64,000 bases of DNA, from assembly GCF_039851975.1 (NCBI RefSeq), contig NZ_CP156660.1:310001-374000 (forward strand), in the 5' to 3' direction. The DNA is from Desulfoscipio sp. XC116 (GTDB taxonomy: Bacteria; Bacillota; Desulfotomaculia; Desulfotomaculales; Desulfallaceae). The notes below the pieces were generated by a model, which did no database searches, was not told the origin of the DNA, and worked only from the letters and a program-made list of their open reading frames with translations. Shown piece after piece: positions 53,860 to 63,115 of the stretch; within the stretch, counting starts at the first letter, position 1, and each line of letters starts with the position of its first letter. Position numbers and translations under genes: made by a program.

Positions 53860-53936
53860 GGGCTTGTAGCTCAGCCGGTTAGAGCGCACGCCTGATAAGC
53901 GTGAGGCCGGTGGTTCGAGTCCACCCAGGCCCACCA
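53860..53936 (+). tRNA. tRNA-Ile (GAT anticodon)
   Basis: The 77-nt cloverleaf has acceptor GGGCTTG/CAGGCCC, D-arm TAGCTCAGCCGGTTAGAGC, anticodon loop CTGATAA (anticodon GAT), T-arm GGTTCGAGTCC and an encoded CCA. It stands 96 bp after lysS. No rRNA gene is adjacent. Confidence 0.95.
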
Positions 53937-54098
53937 AACGCATATAATCCGAACCACTCACGACAGGTAAAATCTGCCGGCGAAGGGTTCGGACTTGTTT
54001 TATATTTAGAATGAAATAGAGAGAGGTAAGTGATTATGCTTGTCTCTTATTCATTCCTATATAATTGCTATGATACTTGTGATTGATATTGCGAAAGA

Positions 54099-54659
54099 GT
54101 GGTGACTGTTTTGGTATTAGAAACATCCCGCCTGTATTTGAGAAAAATACAAGTTGATGATTACAACGATATTTGCACGATTTTACAAGATATTGACGTA
54201 ATGTATGCGTGGGGACATGCCTTTTCCGACATAGAAGTAACCGAGTGGATTAATGAGAATATTATGAGGTACAGCCGGGATGGTTACAGTTATTGGGCTG
54301 TTATAGAAAAAATATCTGATAAACTTATAGGTGTTACCGGGCTTATAGCAGAGAAAGTTGATAACGAAGATCATGTTGGTGTTGGCTATATCTACGATAA
54401 GGCATATTGGAAAAAAGGATATGCGTTTGAGGGTGCCGCAGCTTGTGTTGATTATGCTTTCAATACTTTGCATATAAATGAAATAACAGCCCAAATCCGA
54501 CCCGAAAATGAATCTTCAAGAAAAGTAGCGGAAAAACTTGGTATGTCCATAAAGAAGGACTTTATAAGACGATACAAAGGTGAAGATATACCTCATCTGC
54601 TTTATGCTTGTAACAGTTTGGTACAGGCAAGGCTCCCGGAGAAGACTGTCGCTGAGTGA
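54099..54659 (+). CDS. GNAT family N-acetyltransferase (RimJ/RimL-like)
   Basis: The 186-residue protein has the GNAT pattern of ribosomal-protein or antibiotic acetyltransferases: LETSRLYLRKIQVDDYNDIC near 6, YSYWAVIEKISDKLIGVTGL (about 63-82), the acetyl-CoA loop YWKKGYAFEGAAACVDYAF (near 107) and ARPENESS-like IRPENESSRKVAEKLGM near 140. Substrate unknown. It sits between tRNA-Ile and the tRNA-Ala/Asn pair and is more AT-rich than its neighbours, which suggests a later insertion. The GTG 54099 start is uncertain; TTG 54111 is also possible. Confidence 0.8.
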   Translation: MVTVLVLETSRLYLRKIQVDDYNDICTILQDIDVMYAWGHAFSDIEVTEWINENIMRYSRDGYSYWAVIEKISDKLIGVTGLIAEKVDNEDHVGVGYIYDKAYWKKGYAFEGAAACVDYAFNTLHINEITAQIRPENESSRKVAEKLGMSIKKDFIRRYKGEDIPHLLYACNSLVQARLPEKTVAE

Positions 54660-54690
54660 ATACCTAAACGCGTATACAAAAGACATACAT

Positions 54691-54727
54691 AAGAACCCCT
54701 CCACATCTTCTGTTGGGAGGGGTTCTT
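54691..54727 (+). terminator. Terminator hairpin after the GNAT gene
   Basis: AAGAACCCCTCC pairs with GGAGGGGTTCTT around an ACATCTTCTGTT-type loop, 32 bp after the GNAT stop. Confidence 0.75.
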
Positions 54728-54755
54728 GTGCGAAAAGAAGGGAGTTTGATGAAGG

Positions 54756-55252
54756 ATGCCTGTTCGGTTATACTATACCATTGCCACAGGGGAAAGAGGG
54801 CGCCCCTTCGCGGTTATTGGGAAACAACCATTGGTTGATTCCTTAAGCACACCTGTATTGGCGGCCTCAATGCCCATCTTGTTTTTGTGGAAAAGCCCTT
54901 TATCCTGCCTGCTCCGGATTGGCAGAAAAATGAGTTTTTTTACAGGTCAGGTGACCTGGCGGGATATTATTATGATTGGCAAATTATCCATTGTAAGGAG
55001 CAAGTCCTTGATTGCAACTCTGGAAACCGTGCGCATCAGCATGTGGTAAGCTCCATTATTGCCAAAAAATATGAGCTGTGTCGGCAAATAAGCATCCTCT
55101 TTTGGGGCAGGTTAAGAACAAGTGGTTCCCTGCCATGCCCTGTTGGAAAGTGTCGGTACCTGCTCTTTGTGGGTGATGCCAAGCGGTTTTCAGGGCGAAT
55201 TTTACGAATAAAAGGCTCAGTAAAATTTATAATGCTTGCTAAGTTGCTATAA
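54756..55252 (+). pseudogene. Degraded protein gene of unknown family
   Basis: Coding-like sequence switches frame. 54756 onward gives MPVRLYYTIATGERGRPFAV and IGKQPLVDSLSTPVLAASMP. Then at about 54880 the plausible protein continues in another frame as VEKPFILPAPDWQKNEFFYR then SGDLAGYYYDWQIIHCKEQV. Beyond about 55030 the text is not protein-like. I read it as a frameshifted remnant of one protein. The family is not recognised. Confidence 0.5.
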
Positions 55253-55342
55253 ATGTGATAACATCTAATACCGTAGGGCGGTTGCTTAAAGCTTAGGCCC
55301 TGATATTGCGATATATCAGCAAATTAAATAAACAGCCCAAAC

Positions 55343-55418
55343 GGGGGTGTAGCTCAGTTGGGAGAGCACCTGCCTTGCAAGCAGGGGGTCACCGGTTCGA
55401 GTCCGGTCATCTCCACCA
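55343..55418 (+). tRNA. tRNA-Ala (TGC anticodon)
   Basis: The 76-nt cloverleaf has acceptor GGGGGTG/CATCTCC (with G-T pairs), D-arm TAGCTCAGTTGGGAGAGC, anticodon loop CTTGCAA (anticodon TGC), T-arm GGTTCGAGTCC and encoded CCA. Confidence 0.95.
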
Positions 55419-55423
55419 GTTAT

Positions 55424-55498
55424 TCCTCGATAGCTCAACGGTAGAGCATCCGGCTGTTAACCGGAGGGTTGCTGGTTCGAATCCAGCTCGGGGAGCCA
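55424..55498 (+). tRNA. tRNA-Asn (GTT anticodon)
   Basis: The 75-nt cloverleaf has acceptor TCCTCGA/TCGGGGA, D-arm TAGCTCAACGGTAGAGC, anticodon loop CTGTTAA (anticodon GTT), T-arm GGTTCGAATCC and encoded CCA. It lies 5 bp after tRNA-Ala, so the two are co-transcribed. Confidence 0.95.
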
Positions 55499-55505
55499 AA
55501 TTATA

Positions 55506-55552
55506 AGCTGCATTTTTATTGGTAATAAACCAATGGAAATGCAGCTTTTTTC
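55506..55552 (+). terminator. Terminator of the tRNA-Ala/tRNA-Asn pair
   Basis: AGCTGCATTTTTATTGGT pairs with ACCAATGGAAATGCAGCT (one mismatch region) and is followed by six T. Confidence 0.88.
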
Positions 55553-55595
55553 ATTTAAAAATTAAAACTTGGAACTGGAGAAAGGATTCACCGAT

Positions 55596-55664
55596 ATGGT
55601 TGAGGGGCGCACAAAGCCTGCAAGCGAAGTATCTCCTCATATTCGTAAGGATTATGGTATATGA
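55596..55664 (+). pseudogene. Antitoxin C-terminal remnant
   Basis: The frame gives MVEGRTKPASEVSPHIRKDY-GI and stop. The G-R/K-x-x-P-x-x-E-V-x-x-x-I-R-x-x-Y-G-I pattern is the toxin-binding tail of RelB/Axe-type antitoxins. The DNA-binding N-terminus is missing. It overlaps the next ORF by 4 bp (ATGA), the usual TA overlap. Confidence 0.5.
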
Positions 55665-55852
55665 TTTATGAGATTGAAATCTCCGAACAGGCAGAATTAG
55701 ATTTGCGTAATATTTTTAAGTACATCGCTTTTACTCTGCTTTCAATGGAAAATGCTATTGGACAGTTAGGACGTTTGGAAGAAAGTATCCAAATGGCATT
55801 GCGTAGTACAAGCTCTGCGGTGCTTTTTTATTTGCAATGTGCTAACTGCTGA
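55661..55852 (+). pseudogene. Truncated RelE/ParE-type toxin
   Basis: The 63-residue frame starts MIYEIEISEQAELDLRNIFK and YIAFTLLSMENAIGQLGRLE, the N-terminal helix-rich half of a RelE/ParE toxin, and then degenerates at about residue 44. Normal length is about 100. With the antitoxin tail just upstream it is a decayed TA module. Confidence 0.6.
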
Positions 55853-56357
55853 AATGCTTGCTGTTTTTAATTAATACATTATAAGTCTGGGTTGCCACCA
55901 CGCCCACAATATATCCTGTTATCAAAGCAGACACCAGCAAGACCGGCAGGTAAACATAAATGCGAAAATCTTGCATTAGTAAGCCGGCTGCAAATAATTG
56001 CCCTATATTATGCGCGGTAGCTCCCACCAGACTAATGGTTACAATGTTAACTTGCCTGTTCAAATATCGCCACATTAGAACCATGATTAATGTGCTTAAC
56101 AGACCACCGCTGATACTAAATAAAAAACCTATCGGGTTGCCGCCGTACAGGGCGGCCAGCAGGCATCGCAAAGTGACAATTAAAAAGGTGTCTTTCCACC
56201 CCAGGATTAATAAAGCCAGCAAGGTAATTATATTAGCCAGCCCCAGCTTTACACCCGGAACGGCAATGGGCAGTGATATAAATCCTTCTATGATATTTAG
56301 TACCGTTGCCTGGGCGATAAACAAGGCTATGATAACCATTCGTTTTGTATTAAGCAT
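55842..56357 (-). CDS. Gx transporter family membrane protein (heptaprenyl diphosphate synthase component I-like)
   Basis: The 171-residue protein has about five hydrophobic helices and the family signature VPGVKLGLANIITLLAL (about 33-49), followed by LRCLLAALYGGNPIGFLFSI near 63 and the GATAHNIGQLFAA segment near 111. Related proteins are called Gx transporter or Hpre_diP_synt_I. They often lie with ApbE and a NusG-domain-II protein, as here. Probably a small-molecule transporter linked to a redox complex; the substrate is unknown. Confidence 0.82.
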   Translation of the reverse strand: MLNTKRMVIIALFIAQATVLNIIEGFISLPIAVPGVKLGLANIITLLALLILGWKDTFLIVTLRCLLAALYGGNPIGFLFSISGGLLSTLIMVLMWRYLNRQVNIVTISLVGATAHNIGQLFAAGLLMQDFRIYVYLPVLLVSALITGYIVGVVATQTYNVLIKNSKHFSS

Positions 56358-56477
56358 GTTCTGTTCTCCCCAAATAGTGCAATAGCGTTAAGCACACATC
56401 AAAATAGCTGTTAGCAATGGAACTTGCTACTATTATTTGCTATATTATTCTATTGATTAATCAATTAGTTTTGATAC

Positions 56478-56867
56478 TTAAAAGGAAATGGTGTCCGGCT
56501 GTTTCACATCCTCTTTTACTCCTTCGATTACCACCCTGAGACGATTGGGCATGCAAACGGCCATTTGACCCGGTTTAGTCAGCCAGCCTGCTTTTACGCA
56601 TAATTTGTTCGGGCAGTCCGCTTCCTTGATGCGTACCCGGCCATCCTTTATTTCCACTATGTTGTAATGCCCTTCGCTGTCCTCGATTTTAATTTGTTTA
56701 TTTATACTTTCGGTTAAATTTATCCTTTGATATACTTGTTCATTTTTATAGATAACGGCTACCGGTTTTTGATTTTTCAGGCTTTGTTTATAAATAGCCG
56801 CGCCAATAAAGCTGGCTATTATTAAAGATGCCAGTATAATATAGATAAATTTGTTAATATTATTCAT
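56478..56867 (-). CDS. NusG domain II-containing protein
   Basis: The 129-residue protein has one N-terminal membrane helix (FIYIILASLIIASFIGAAIY) and a small beta-rich extracellular domain (VAVIYKNEQVYQRINLTESI; GHYNIVEIKDGRVRIKEADC). Two cysteines occur in the conserved DCPNKLCVKAG, then QMAVCMPNRLRVVIEG. This is the NusG_II family of secreted proteins. It lies in one operon with ApbE (8-bp overlap) and the Gx transporter gene. Confidence 0.85.
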   Translation of the reverse strand: MNNINKFIYIILASLIIASFIGAAIYKQSLKNQKPVAVIYKNEQVYQRINLTESINKQIKIEDSEGHYNIVEIKDGRVRIKEADCPNKLCVKAGWLTKPGQMAVCMPNRLRVVIEGVKEDVKQPDTISF

Positions 56868-57897
56868 AAGTGAAATCCCCGTCAGTTAATTGAAAACTAT
56901 CCTTTAATCCTTGCGTGATATATACCTTCTTGTCGTTGGTGATAAAAATAGCTTCCACCCCATCCAAACTATCAATCAGTTTCATACCCTCAGTCAAACC
57001 CATAACATATGCCCCGGTGGACAAAGCATCGGCATCAATACCCCGGTCTGTGACTATGGTAACGCTGATTAAGCCATTATCGGCAGGGTATCCCGTGTCG
57101 GGGTCCATAATATGGTGATAGCGCCGTCCATCTTTGATGAAGTAACGCTCGTAACCGCCCGAGGATACCACAGCTTTGTCGGTTGCGTAGACAATGCCCA
57201 GGTATGTGCCTCGTGCTGCCAGAGGATTTTGGATGCCTACGCGCCATGGGGCGCCGTCTTTTTTGGCCCCGACGGCCATAACATTGCCCCCTAAATTAAT
57301 TATGCCCTGCCGCACTCCGTGCTCCAACAGTATTCTCTTGGCTTCGTCTCCGGCATAACCCTTGGCTATGCCTCCCAGATCCACTACCTGTCCCGGGCGG
57401 GCGATCATAGCTGTGTGGCCGTTATTGCTGATCTGTAAGGAGTTGCCATCAACCAGGGATATAGCCCTTTGGATATCGGCTTCACCGGGTATTACAGCGA
57501 GGCCTGAACCTATGTTCCAGAGCTTGACCAGCGGCCCGATGGTGGGGTCGTAAGCCCCCTGTGTTAAAGTGCTTATAGTAATGGCCCGGGTCAATACATA
57601 ATGGGTATCCGCGCTGGTTTTCACCGCTTTTAACCCGGCTTGTGCGTTAAGCTTGGCGAGTTCGCTGTCCTCACTAAAAAGGGTCATCTTTTTTTCTATT
57701 TCGGCAATCCTTTGGAAAATAGCGGCACAAATTTCGGGGGCCCGGCTGTCTTCGATGGTGATGGTTATTTCGGTATCCAGCAAAAAGTCTTGGGCGGTAT
57801 AAGGTTCCTGTTCCTGCGCTGTTGAACATCCGGCGCAAGCAAAAGCTAAAAGCATAAAAGCGGCCAGCCGGCCGGCAAGCCTATGATAAGTGATCAT
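56860..57897 (-). CDS. apbE: FAD:protein FMN transferase ApbE
   Basis: ApbE attaches FMN covalently to Thr/Ser of flavoproteins such as Rnf/Nqr subunits, outside the membrane. The 345-residue lipoprotein has a lipobox (LAFACAGCSTAQ), the FAD-binding GGIAKGYAGDEAKRILLEHG near 174, INLGGNVMAVGAKKDGAPW near 200, SSGGYERYF near 243 and the Mg-binding TDRGIDADALSTGAYVMGL near 295. ATG 57897 follows GGGAGA; the open frame extends to 57954 without features. The target flavoprotein is not in the window. Confidence 0.9.
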   Translation of the reverse strand: MITYHRLAGRLAAFMLLAFACAGCSTAQEQEPYTAQDFLLDTEITITIEDSRAPEICAAIFQRIAEIEKKMTLFSEDSELAKLNAQAGLKAVKTSADTHYVLTRAITISTLTQGAYDPTIGPLVKLWNIGSGLAVIPGEADIQRAISLVDGNSLQISNNGHTAMIARPGQVVDLGGIAKGYAGDEAKRILLEHGVRQGIINLGGNVMAVGAKKDGAPWRVGIQNPLAARGTYLGIVYATDKAVVSSGGYERYFIKDGRRYHHIMDPDTGYPADNGLISVTIVTDRGIDADALSTGAYVMGLTEGMKLIDSLDGVEAIFITNDKKVYITQGLKDSFQLTDGDFTYE

Positions 57898-58013
57898 CGT
57901 ACATCTCCCATTCATAATCCAGCTATAAATAAAACCCACGAGCAGGGAACTCATGGGCTTATTATATGTGCTGATTGTTTATTATTCAATAGAATGGATG
58001 GCTAATCAAATTT

Positions 58014-58109
58014 CAAGACTCTCACTTCTATAAGTGGGAGTTCCTATTTTTACTTCAGGTAGGATGGAATCCCCATCTGAAGTCCTGATGTTCGGCTTTA
58101 GTTCGAGTT
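58014..58109 (+). repeat. Dispersed hairpin-rich repeat, copy 2
   Basis: Matches 34461-34560: AAGACTCTCACTTCTATAAG onward, then CTTCAGGTAGGATGGAATCC...GATGTTCGGC. The third hairpin is more degraded here than in copy 1. Solo end of an IS200/IS605-like element is the preferred reading. Confidence 0.55.
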
Positions 58110-58346
58110 TAATCCAAACAAGATGGTTTAAGAAGTATTAAATTCAGAAATGATAAATTACAGTGAGTAAAACAGTGCTAATTCAGCGTTAATAGTTTAG
58201 CCGGTTTTTTTTAGCTGTTGAAAAAAAATATATGCTATGTGTTATACTTATAGTAAAGGTAAGTTAAAGTCAAAATCAATAACTTGGCAGCTGCGATGGG
58301 GCGCGGAAACTTAAATGTATTTTTTTAGTAGGAGGTTAATTGCATA

Positions 58347-58817
58347 ATGTCTAGCTTGTCCAACATAATCGAGCAATATTTAAACAGATTATTTCAGCAG
58401 AGCAGCGAAAAGACAGTTGAGATACAGCGTAATGAGCTAGCCGAAAAATTTGACTGCGCTCCATCACAGATTAATTACGTTCTAGCCACCAGGTTTACCA
58501 TTGAAAAGGGTTACGTGGTGGAAAGCCGCCGGGGTGGCGGGGGATTTGTGCGGATAGTTAAAGTGCCGCTGAATGCCGGGGAGTTGGACCTGGTTAACGA
58601 AGTAATCGGTTTGGTGGGTGACCGTATCTCGGAGCGTGGTGCCGGTGCTATTTTATCCCGGCTGTTGGAAGAGCAAATAGTTACCCTGCGGGAGGCCGCT
58701 ATCATTAAGGCGTGTCTTGCGCGGAATGTATTGCGTATTGGCTTGCCGGCCCGAGATCAGCTGCGGGCTAATATTCTAAAATCCATATTAATGGTTGTAT
58801 TTAAAAATTATAGATAA
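58347..58817 (+). CDS. ctsR: Transcriptional repressor CtsR
   Basis: CtsR represses class III heat-shock genes and its own operon until inactivated by McsB/Clp. The 156-residue protein has the winged helix (NIIEQYLNRLFQQSSEKTVE, ELAEKFDCAPSQINYVLATR about 27-46) and the glycine-rich wing VVESRRGGGGFVRIVKV (about 58-74). GGAGG before ATG 58347. A promoter-like TTGAAA ... TATACT (58218-58248, spacer 19) and a partial GTTAAAGTCAAAA motif (58263-58276) upstream may include a CtsR half-site. Confidence 0.93.
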   Translation: MSSLSNIIEQYLNRLFQQSSEKTVEIQRNELAEKFDCAPSQINYVLATRFTIEKGYVVESRRGGGGFVRIVKVPLNAGELDLVNEVIGLVGDRISERGAGAILSRLLEEQIVTLREAAIIKACLARNVLRIGLPARDQLRANILKSILMVVFKNYR

Positions 58818-58834
58818 TTCCGGAGGGATTATTG

Positions 58835-59368
58835 ATGCTTTGTGAAAGATGTCATGAAAGGCCGGCCACTGTGCATTATACAGAGATAGTGAACGGCCAC
58901 AAAACAAAGATGCATTTGTGTGAAGTCTGCGCCGGGCAAATGCAGGCCGGTGGATTGGTTCTTATGCCCCAAATTAATCTGCATAACATTCTGGCCAGTT
59001 TTTTGAGCCAGACACCGCCGGCTCATTCATTTGCCGCTGAAACCCGGCAGGAAAACAGCTGTCCCACATGCGGTACTACCGAGAATTTATTTGCTCAAAA
59101 GGGGCTGTTAGGGTGTGGCGACTGTTACCGGCATTTCGGGGATCGCCTGGAACCCCTGATGCGCAGAATACACGGTTCCAGCAGTCATGCGGGCAAGGTG
59201 CCCGAACGAACCGGCGGGCGGGTTAAAATGATTAAACAAATTAACGATATAAAAGGCCGGCTGCAGCAAGCCGTGGTGCGGGAAGAATTCGAAATGGCGG
59301 CGCAGCTGCGTGATCAAATTCGGCAATTGGAACAGCAGCTATCGGGGGGTGAGGACAGTGGGAATTAA
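58835..59368 (+). CDS. mcsA: McsA, activator of the McsB arginine kinase
   Basis: The 177-residue protein has CxxC pairs at the N-terminus (MLCERCHERPA; HLCEVCAGQ) and middle (NSCPTCGTTENLF; LLGCGDCYRHF) and a C-terminal UVR domain (LQQAVVREEFEMAAQLRDQI). It stimulates McsB kinase. ATG 58835 follows GGAGGG. It overlaps mcsB by 11 bp. Confidence 0.92.
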   Translation: MLCERCHERPATVHYTEIVNGHKTKMHLCEVCAGQMQAGGLVLMPQINLHNILASFLSQTPPAHSFAAETRQENSCPTCGTTENLFAQKGLLGCGDCYRHFGDRLEPLMRRIHGSSSHAGKVPERTGGRVKMIKQINDIKGRLQQAVVREEFEMAAQLRDQIRQLEQQLSGGEDSGN

Positions 59369-60425
59369 AGAAACGGTGAACAGCGCCAGAAGCGGCTGGA
59401 TGGTAGGGGGCGGCCCCGAGGGGGATATATTGATCAGCAGCCGGATTAGGGTGGCCCGCAATTTAAAAGGATATGCTTATCCTCATCTGCTGGATATGGA
59501 AAAAGCTGAAAAAGTTATTCATGCTGTGCAGTTGGCTCTGGGAAATCAGATTATTACAAGTCGGATAGGTAATCTGGAAATAACACGTATGTCTGAATTG
59601 AGCCCTGTGGAGAGGCAAATACTAGTAGAAAAGCATCTAATCAGCCCGAATCTTTTGGAGGATTACGGGAAAAAGGCCGTGGCTTTGCGGGATGACGAGG
59701 TTATCAGCATTATGATCAATGAAGAGGATCATTTGCGTATTCAATGCCTGCTGCCGGGATCGCAATTGGAGAAAGCCTGGGCAATGGTGAATCAAATAGA
59801 CGATGGTTTGGAGAATACGCTTGATTATACTTTTTCTGAGAAATTCGGCTATCTAACCGCTTGTCCCACTAATGTCGGCACGGGCATGCGAGCCTCGGTA
59901 ATGCTGCATTTGCCCGGGCTGGTGCTGGTGGATCAGGTAGGCGCGGTGCTGACTACTATCTCCAAGCTGGGATTCACGGTGCGGGGACTGTACGGTGAAG
60001 GTACCGAAGCGCTGGGCAATTTGTTTCAGCTTAGTAATCAGGTCACTATGGGGCATTCGGAGGAAGAAATCATCAACAGCTTAAACTCGGTTACCGGGCA
60101 GATACTGGCCCAGGAACGGGAGGCCCGTAAGGCATTGCTGCAGCGGCGCAAAGATCAGCTGGAAGATAAAGTGGGACGTTCGTATGGCTTGCTGAAATAT
60201 GCGCATGTAATGTCATCCGAGGAAACCATGCGCCGCTTATCGGATGTGCGGCTGGGGATTGATCTGCAGCTGATCTCCGGTATAACGGCTGAACAATTAA
60301 CGGAATTGATGGTCATGACTCGTCCCGCATATTTGGTTAAGCAGCGGGACGATGAATCAAATCCCTTGCATCAGAATATTTTAAGGGCTCAAATTATTCG
60401 CGATAAGCTAAACCAGGGAGGTTGA
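59358..60425 (+). CDS. mcsB: Protein-arginine kinase McsB
   Basis: McsB phosphorylates arginine on damaged proteins and on CtsR, marking them for ClpC. The 355-residue phosphagen-kinase-fold protein has [18 protein letters not shown] near 26, the [10 protein letters not shown] segment near 122, [20 protein letters not shown] (about 172-191) and the C-terminal [13 protein letters not shown] 59358 is preferred over other starts because GGTGAGG lies upstream and the family begins here. Confidence 0.92.
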   Translation: MGIKETVNSARSGWMVGGGPEGDILISSRIRVARNLKGYAYPHLLDMEKAEKVIHAVQLALGNQIITSRIGNLEITRMSELSPVERQILVEKHLISPNLLEDYGKKAVALRDDEVISIMINEEDHLRIQCLLPGSQLEKAWAMVNQIDDGLENTLDYTFSEKFGYLTACPTNVGTGMRASVMLHLPGLVLVDQVGAVLTTISKLGFTVRGLYGEGTEALGNLFQLSNQVTMGHSEEEIINSLNSVTGQILAQEREARKALLQRRKDQLEDKVGRSYGLLKYAHVMSSEETMRRLSDVRLGIDLQLISGITAEQLTELMVMTRPAYLVKQRDDESNPLHQNILRAQIIRDKLNQGG

Positions 60426-60430
60426 TTAAT

Positions 60431-62896
60431 ATGTTGTTTGGCAGGTTTACTCAGAGAGCGCAGAAAGTGCTTATGCTGGCTCAGGAAGAGGCTAAACGAT
60501 TTAAGCACCCCTATGTGGGTACGGAGCATATATTATTGGGGTTGATCAGCGAGGGTGAAGGGGTGGCGGCCAAGGCTCTGGCGAGTTTGGGCGTGCAGGC
60601 CGATAAAGTGCGGGCTATGGTAGAGCAATCTATTGGTACGGGAGAAGGATCGCCCCGGGAAATGGCTCTAACGCCCCGGGTTAAAAAGGTGCTGGAGCTC
60701 TCCGTTGACGAGGCCAGGCGCATGGGTACCAATTACGTAGGTACTGAACACTTGTTGCTGGGTTTGATACGGGAAGGGGAAGGTGTGGCTGCCCAGGTGT
60801 TGGGTGTTTTGGGCGCCAATCAGGAAAGAGTGCGCCAGGTGGTTATACAACTGCTGGGCGGGGCCGGGGGAGGGGGTTCCCAGAGGCAGCAGCCCCAACC
60901 GGGCTGTGCCGGGGGAACCTGTGGCACTAAGACCGTCACCTTGGACCAGTTTGGCCGGGACCTGACCGATATGGCCCGTGAGGATAATCTGGATCCCGTG
61001 GTCGGCCGGGAAAAGGAAATTGAGCGGGTGGTGCAGATTTTAAGCCGCCGCACTAAAAATAACCCTGTGCTCATTGGTGACCCGGGGGTGGGGAAAACAG
61101 CTGTTGTAGAGGGTCTGGCCCAGCGTATTGTGTCGGGAAACGTGCCCGAAACATTATTGCAAAAACGTCTGGTTACATTGGATTTAGCCTTGCTGGTAGC
61201 CGGCACCAAGTACCGGGGTGAGTTTGAGGAGCGGCTTAAAAAAGTGGTGGAGGAAATTACCCGCGAAAAGAATGTTATTGTATTTATTGATGAACTGCAC
61301 ACGATAATTGGTGCCGGAGCGGCGGAAGGGGCCATTGATGCCGCCAATATATTAAAACCGGCTCTGGCCAGGGGAGAGCTGCAGTGTATTGGGGCTACCA
61401 CTCTGGATGAATACCGTAAGCACATTGAGCGGGACTCTGCACTGGAACGTCGTTTCCAGCCTATTACAGTTGAGGAACCCAGTGTGGAGGAAACGGTACA
61501 GATTTTAATGGGATTGCGCGATAAATATGAGGCGCATCACCGGGTACGCATTACGGATAAAGCCTTAAAGGCCGCAGCCCGGCTTAGCGACCGATATATT
61601 ACCGATCGTTTTCTGCCTGACAAGGCTATTGACCTAATGGATGAGGCGGGCTCCAGGGTACGCTTGCAGGCTTTTACCGCGCCTCCCGACGTAAAGGAAC
61701 TGGAGCAGCGCATTGAAGAGATGCACAAGGAAAAAGAAGCCGCCGTAAACAATCAGGAATTTGAAAAGGCGGCTCAGCTTCGGGATGAGGAAAATAAGTT
61801 AAGGCAGGAGCTGGGAGGTAAGCGCAGCAGCTGGCAGCAGCAGAAGGGCGGCAAGCGGCTGGAAGTGACGGAGGAGGATATTGCCCAAATTGTAGCCAGT
61901 TGGACCGGTATTCCGGTGCGCAAACTGGCGGAGGAGGAATCCGACCGGCTGCTTCGGATGGAGGAAATACTGCACCGGCGGGTTATCGGCCAGGACGAAG
62001 CTGTTGCGGCAGTTTCCAGGGCTATCCGCCGGGCCCGGGCCGGGCTGAAGGATCCCAAGCGGCCAATTGGCTCGTTTATCTTTTTGGGACCTACCGGAGT
62101 AGGTAAAACCGAGTTGGCCCGGGCTGTGGCCGAGGCCATGTTCGGCGATGAAGACGCCATGGTGCGTGTTGATATGAGCGAATATATGGAAAAGTTTGCG
62201 GTAAGCCGGCTGGTGGGTGCGCCTCCGGGATATGTGGGTTATGATGAGGGCGGGCAGTTAACCGATGCGGTTCGCCGCAAACCCTACTCCGTGGTGCTGT
62301 TGGATGAGATTGAAAAGGCCCATCCGGATGTGTTTAACATACTGCTGCAAGTTCTGGAAGACGGTCGACTCACTGATGCCAGGGGCCGTACGGTAGATTT
62401 TCGCAACACGGTAATTATTATGACCTCCAATGTGGGGGTAAGCTTAATCAAGCGGGAAGCCATGCTGGGCTTTAAAACAGATGAGGGCGAAAACAAAAAT
62501 TATGAGAACATGAAGAGAAGAGTTATGGATGATTTGCGCCGTGCATTCAGGCCGGAGTTTCTAAACCGCATTGATGATACAATAGTCTTCCATGCACTGA
62601 ACCAGGAGCACATTGCCGAAATTGTGGGTTTAATGGTGCGGGAAGTGGCCGGGCGGCTGGCTGAAAATGAGATAGAAATTGAAGTCACTGAGGCGGCTAA
62701 GGAGTATCTGGCCCGGGAGGGATTTGACGAAGAATACGGTGCCAGGCCGCTGCGCCGGGCTATCCAGAAGGAAATTGAGGATCGCCTTTCAGAGGAAATG
62801 TTGAAGGGCACTTTTAGGAAAGGCAATCGGGTATTTATTGATAAAGAGGCCGGCGGCGGTTTAACGGTAACCAAAAATTTAACGCTATTGAAATAA
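60431..62896 (+). CDS. clpC: ATP-dependent Clp protease ATP-binding subunit ClpC
   Basis: The 821-residue AAA+ unfoldase works with ClpP and McsB-marked substrates. It has two N-terminal Clp repeats ([40 protein letters not shown]), Walker A1 [18 protein letters not shown] (near 213), a UVR middle domain ([20 protein letters not shown] near 442) and Walker A2 [18 protein letters not shown] (near 553). A Gly-rich linker lies near 145. ATG 60431 follows GGGAGG by nine bases. Followed by a terminator, then radA. Confidence 0.96.
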   Translation: MLFGRFTQRAQKVLMLAQEEAKRFKHPYVGTEHILLGLISEGEGVAAKALASLGVQADKVRAMVEQSIGTGEGSPREMALTPRVKKVLELSVDEARRMGTNYVGTEHLLLGLIREGEGVAAQVLGVLGANQERVRQVVIQLLGGAGGGGSQRQQPQPGCAGGTCGTKTVTLDQFGRDLTDMAREDNLDPVVGREKEIERVVQILSRRTKNNPVLIGDPGVGKTAVVEGLAQRIVSGNVPETLLQKRLVTLDLALLVAGTKYRGEFEERLKKVVEEITREKNVIVFIDELHTIIGAGAAEGAIDAANILKPALARGELQCIGATTLDEYRKHIERDSALERRFQPITVEEPSVEETVQILMGLRDKYEAHHRVRITDKALKAAARLSDRYITDRFLPDKAIDLMDEAGSRVRLQAFTAPPDVKELEQRIEEMHKEKEAAVNNQEFEKAAQLRDEENKLRQELGGKRSSWQQQKGGKRLEVTEEDIAQIVASWTGIPVRKLAEEESDRLLRMEEILHRRVIGQDEAVAAVSRAIRRARAGLKDPKRPIGSFIFLGPTGVGKTELARAVAEAMFGDEDAMVRVDMSEYMEKFAVSRLVGAPPGYVGYDEGGQLTDAVRRKPYSVVLLDEIEKAHPDVFNILLQVLEDGRLTDARGRTVDFRNTVIIMTSNVGVSLIKREAMLGFKTDEGENKNYENMKRRVMDDLRRAFRPEFLNRIDDTIVFHALNQEHIAEIVGLMVREVAGRLAENEIEIEVTEAAKEYLAREGFDEEYGARPLRRAIQKEIEDRLSEEMLKGTFRKGNRVFIDKEAGGGLTVTKNLTLLK

Positions 62897-62934
62897 TGGA
62901 CTTATAGCAAGGGCCATTAAGCTAAATTATAACA

Positions 62935-62974
62935 ACGGGGTAAAGGGTGGATGTTAAACCCCCTTTTATCCCGT
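62935..62974 (+). terminator. Hairpin after clpC
   Basis: ACGGGGTAAAGGG pairs with CCCTTTTATCCCGT (small bulges) around a GTGGATGTTAAACC-type loop, 40 bp after the clpC stop. No strong T run, so the strength is uncertain. Confidence 0.5.
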
Positions 62975-63000
62975 AATTACATAAATTGGTCATAATATTG

Positions 63001-63042
63001 GGGACTAAATACCCGGGACTAAATACCCGGGACTAAATACCC
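63001..63042 (+). repeat. Three tandem copies of a 14-bp unit
   Basis: GGGACTAAATACCC occurs three times without a gap. Each unit's CCC end meets the next GGG. It lies between clpC and radA and could pair with itself in RNA or be a slipped-strand tract. Confidence 0.9.
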
Positions 63043-63115
63043 GGCGCATTGGTACTCCAATGATGTTTATGCTATGATATAATTATTTGATAATTGTTTA
63101 TTGGGAGACTTGGCT

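Noticed and set aside
53761-53961. Reverse ORF across tRNA-Ile with a GLEPPASRLSGVRS-type product
   Set aside because: A well-known spurious protein made by translating the antisense of a tRNA gene.
53860-55498. Part of an rRNA operon
   Set aside because: tRNA-Ile and tRNA-Ala often sit in rRNA operons, but no 16S, 23S or 5S sequence is present.
55306-55506. 66-codon ORF across tRNA-Ala and tRNA-Asn (CSSVGRAPALQAGGHRF type product)
   Set aside because: A typical false protein from reading through tRNA genes.
63001-63042. CRISPR-like array
   Set aside because: Units are contiguous with no spacers and only 14 bp long; a simple tandem repeat. No cas genes or other arrays were seen in the window.
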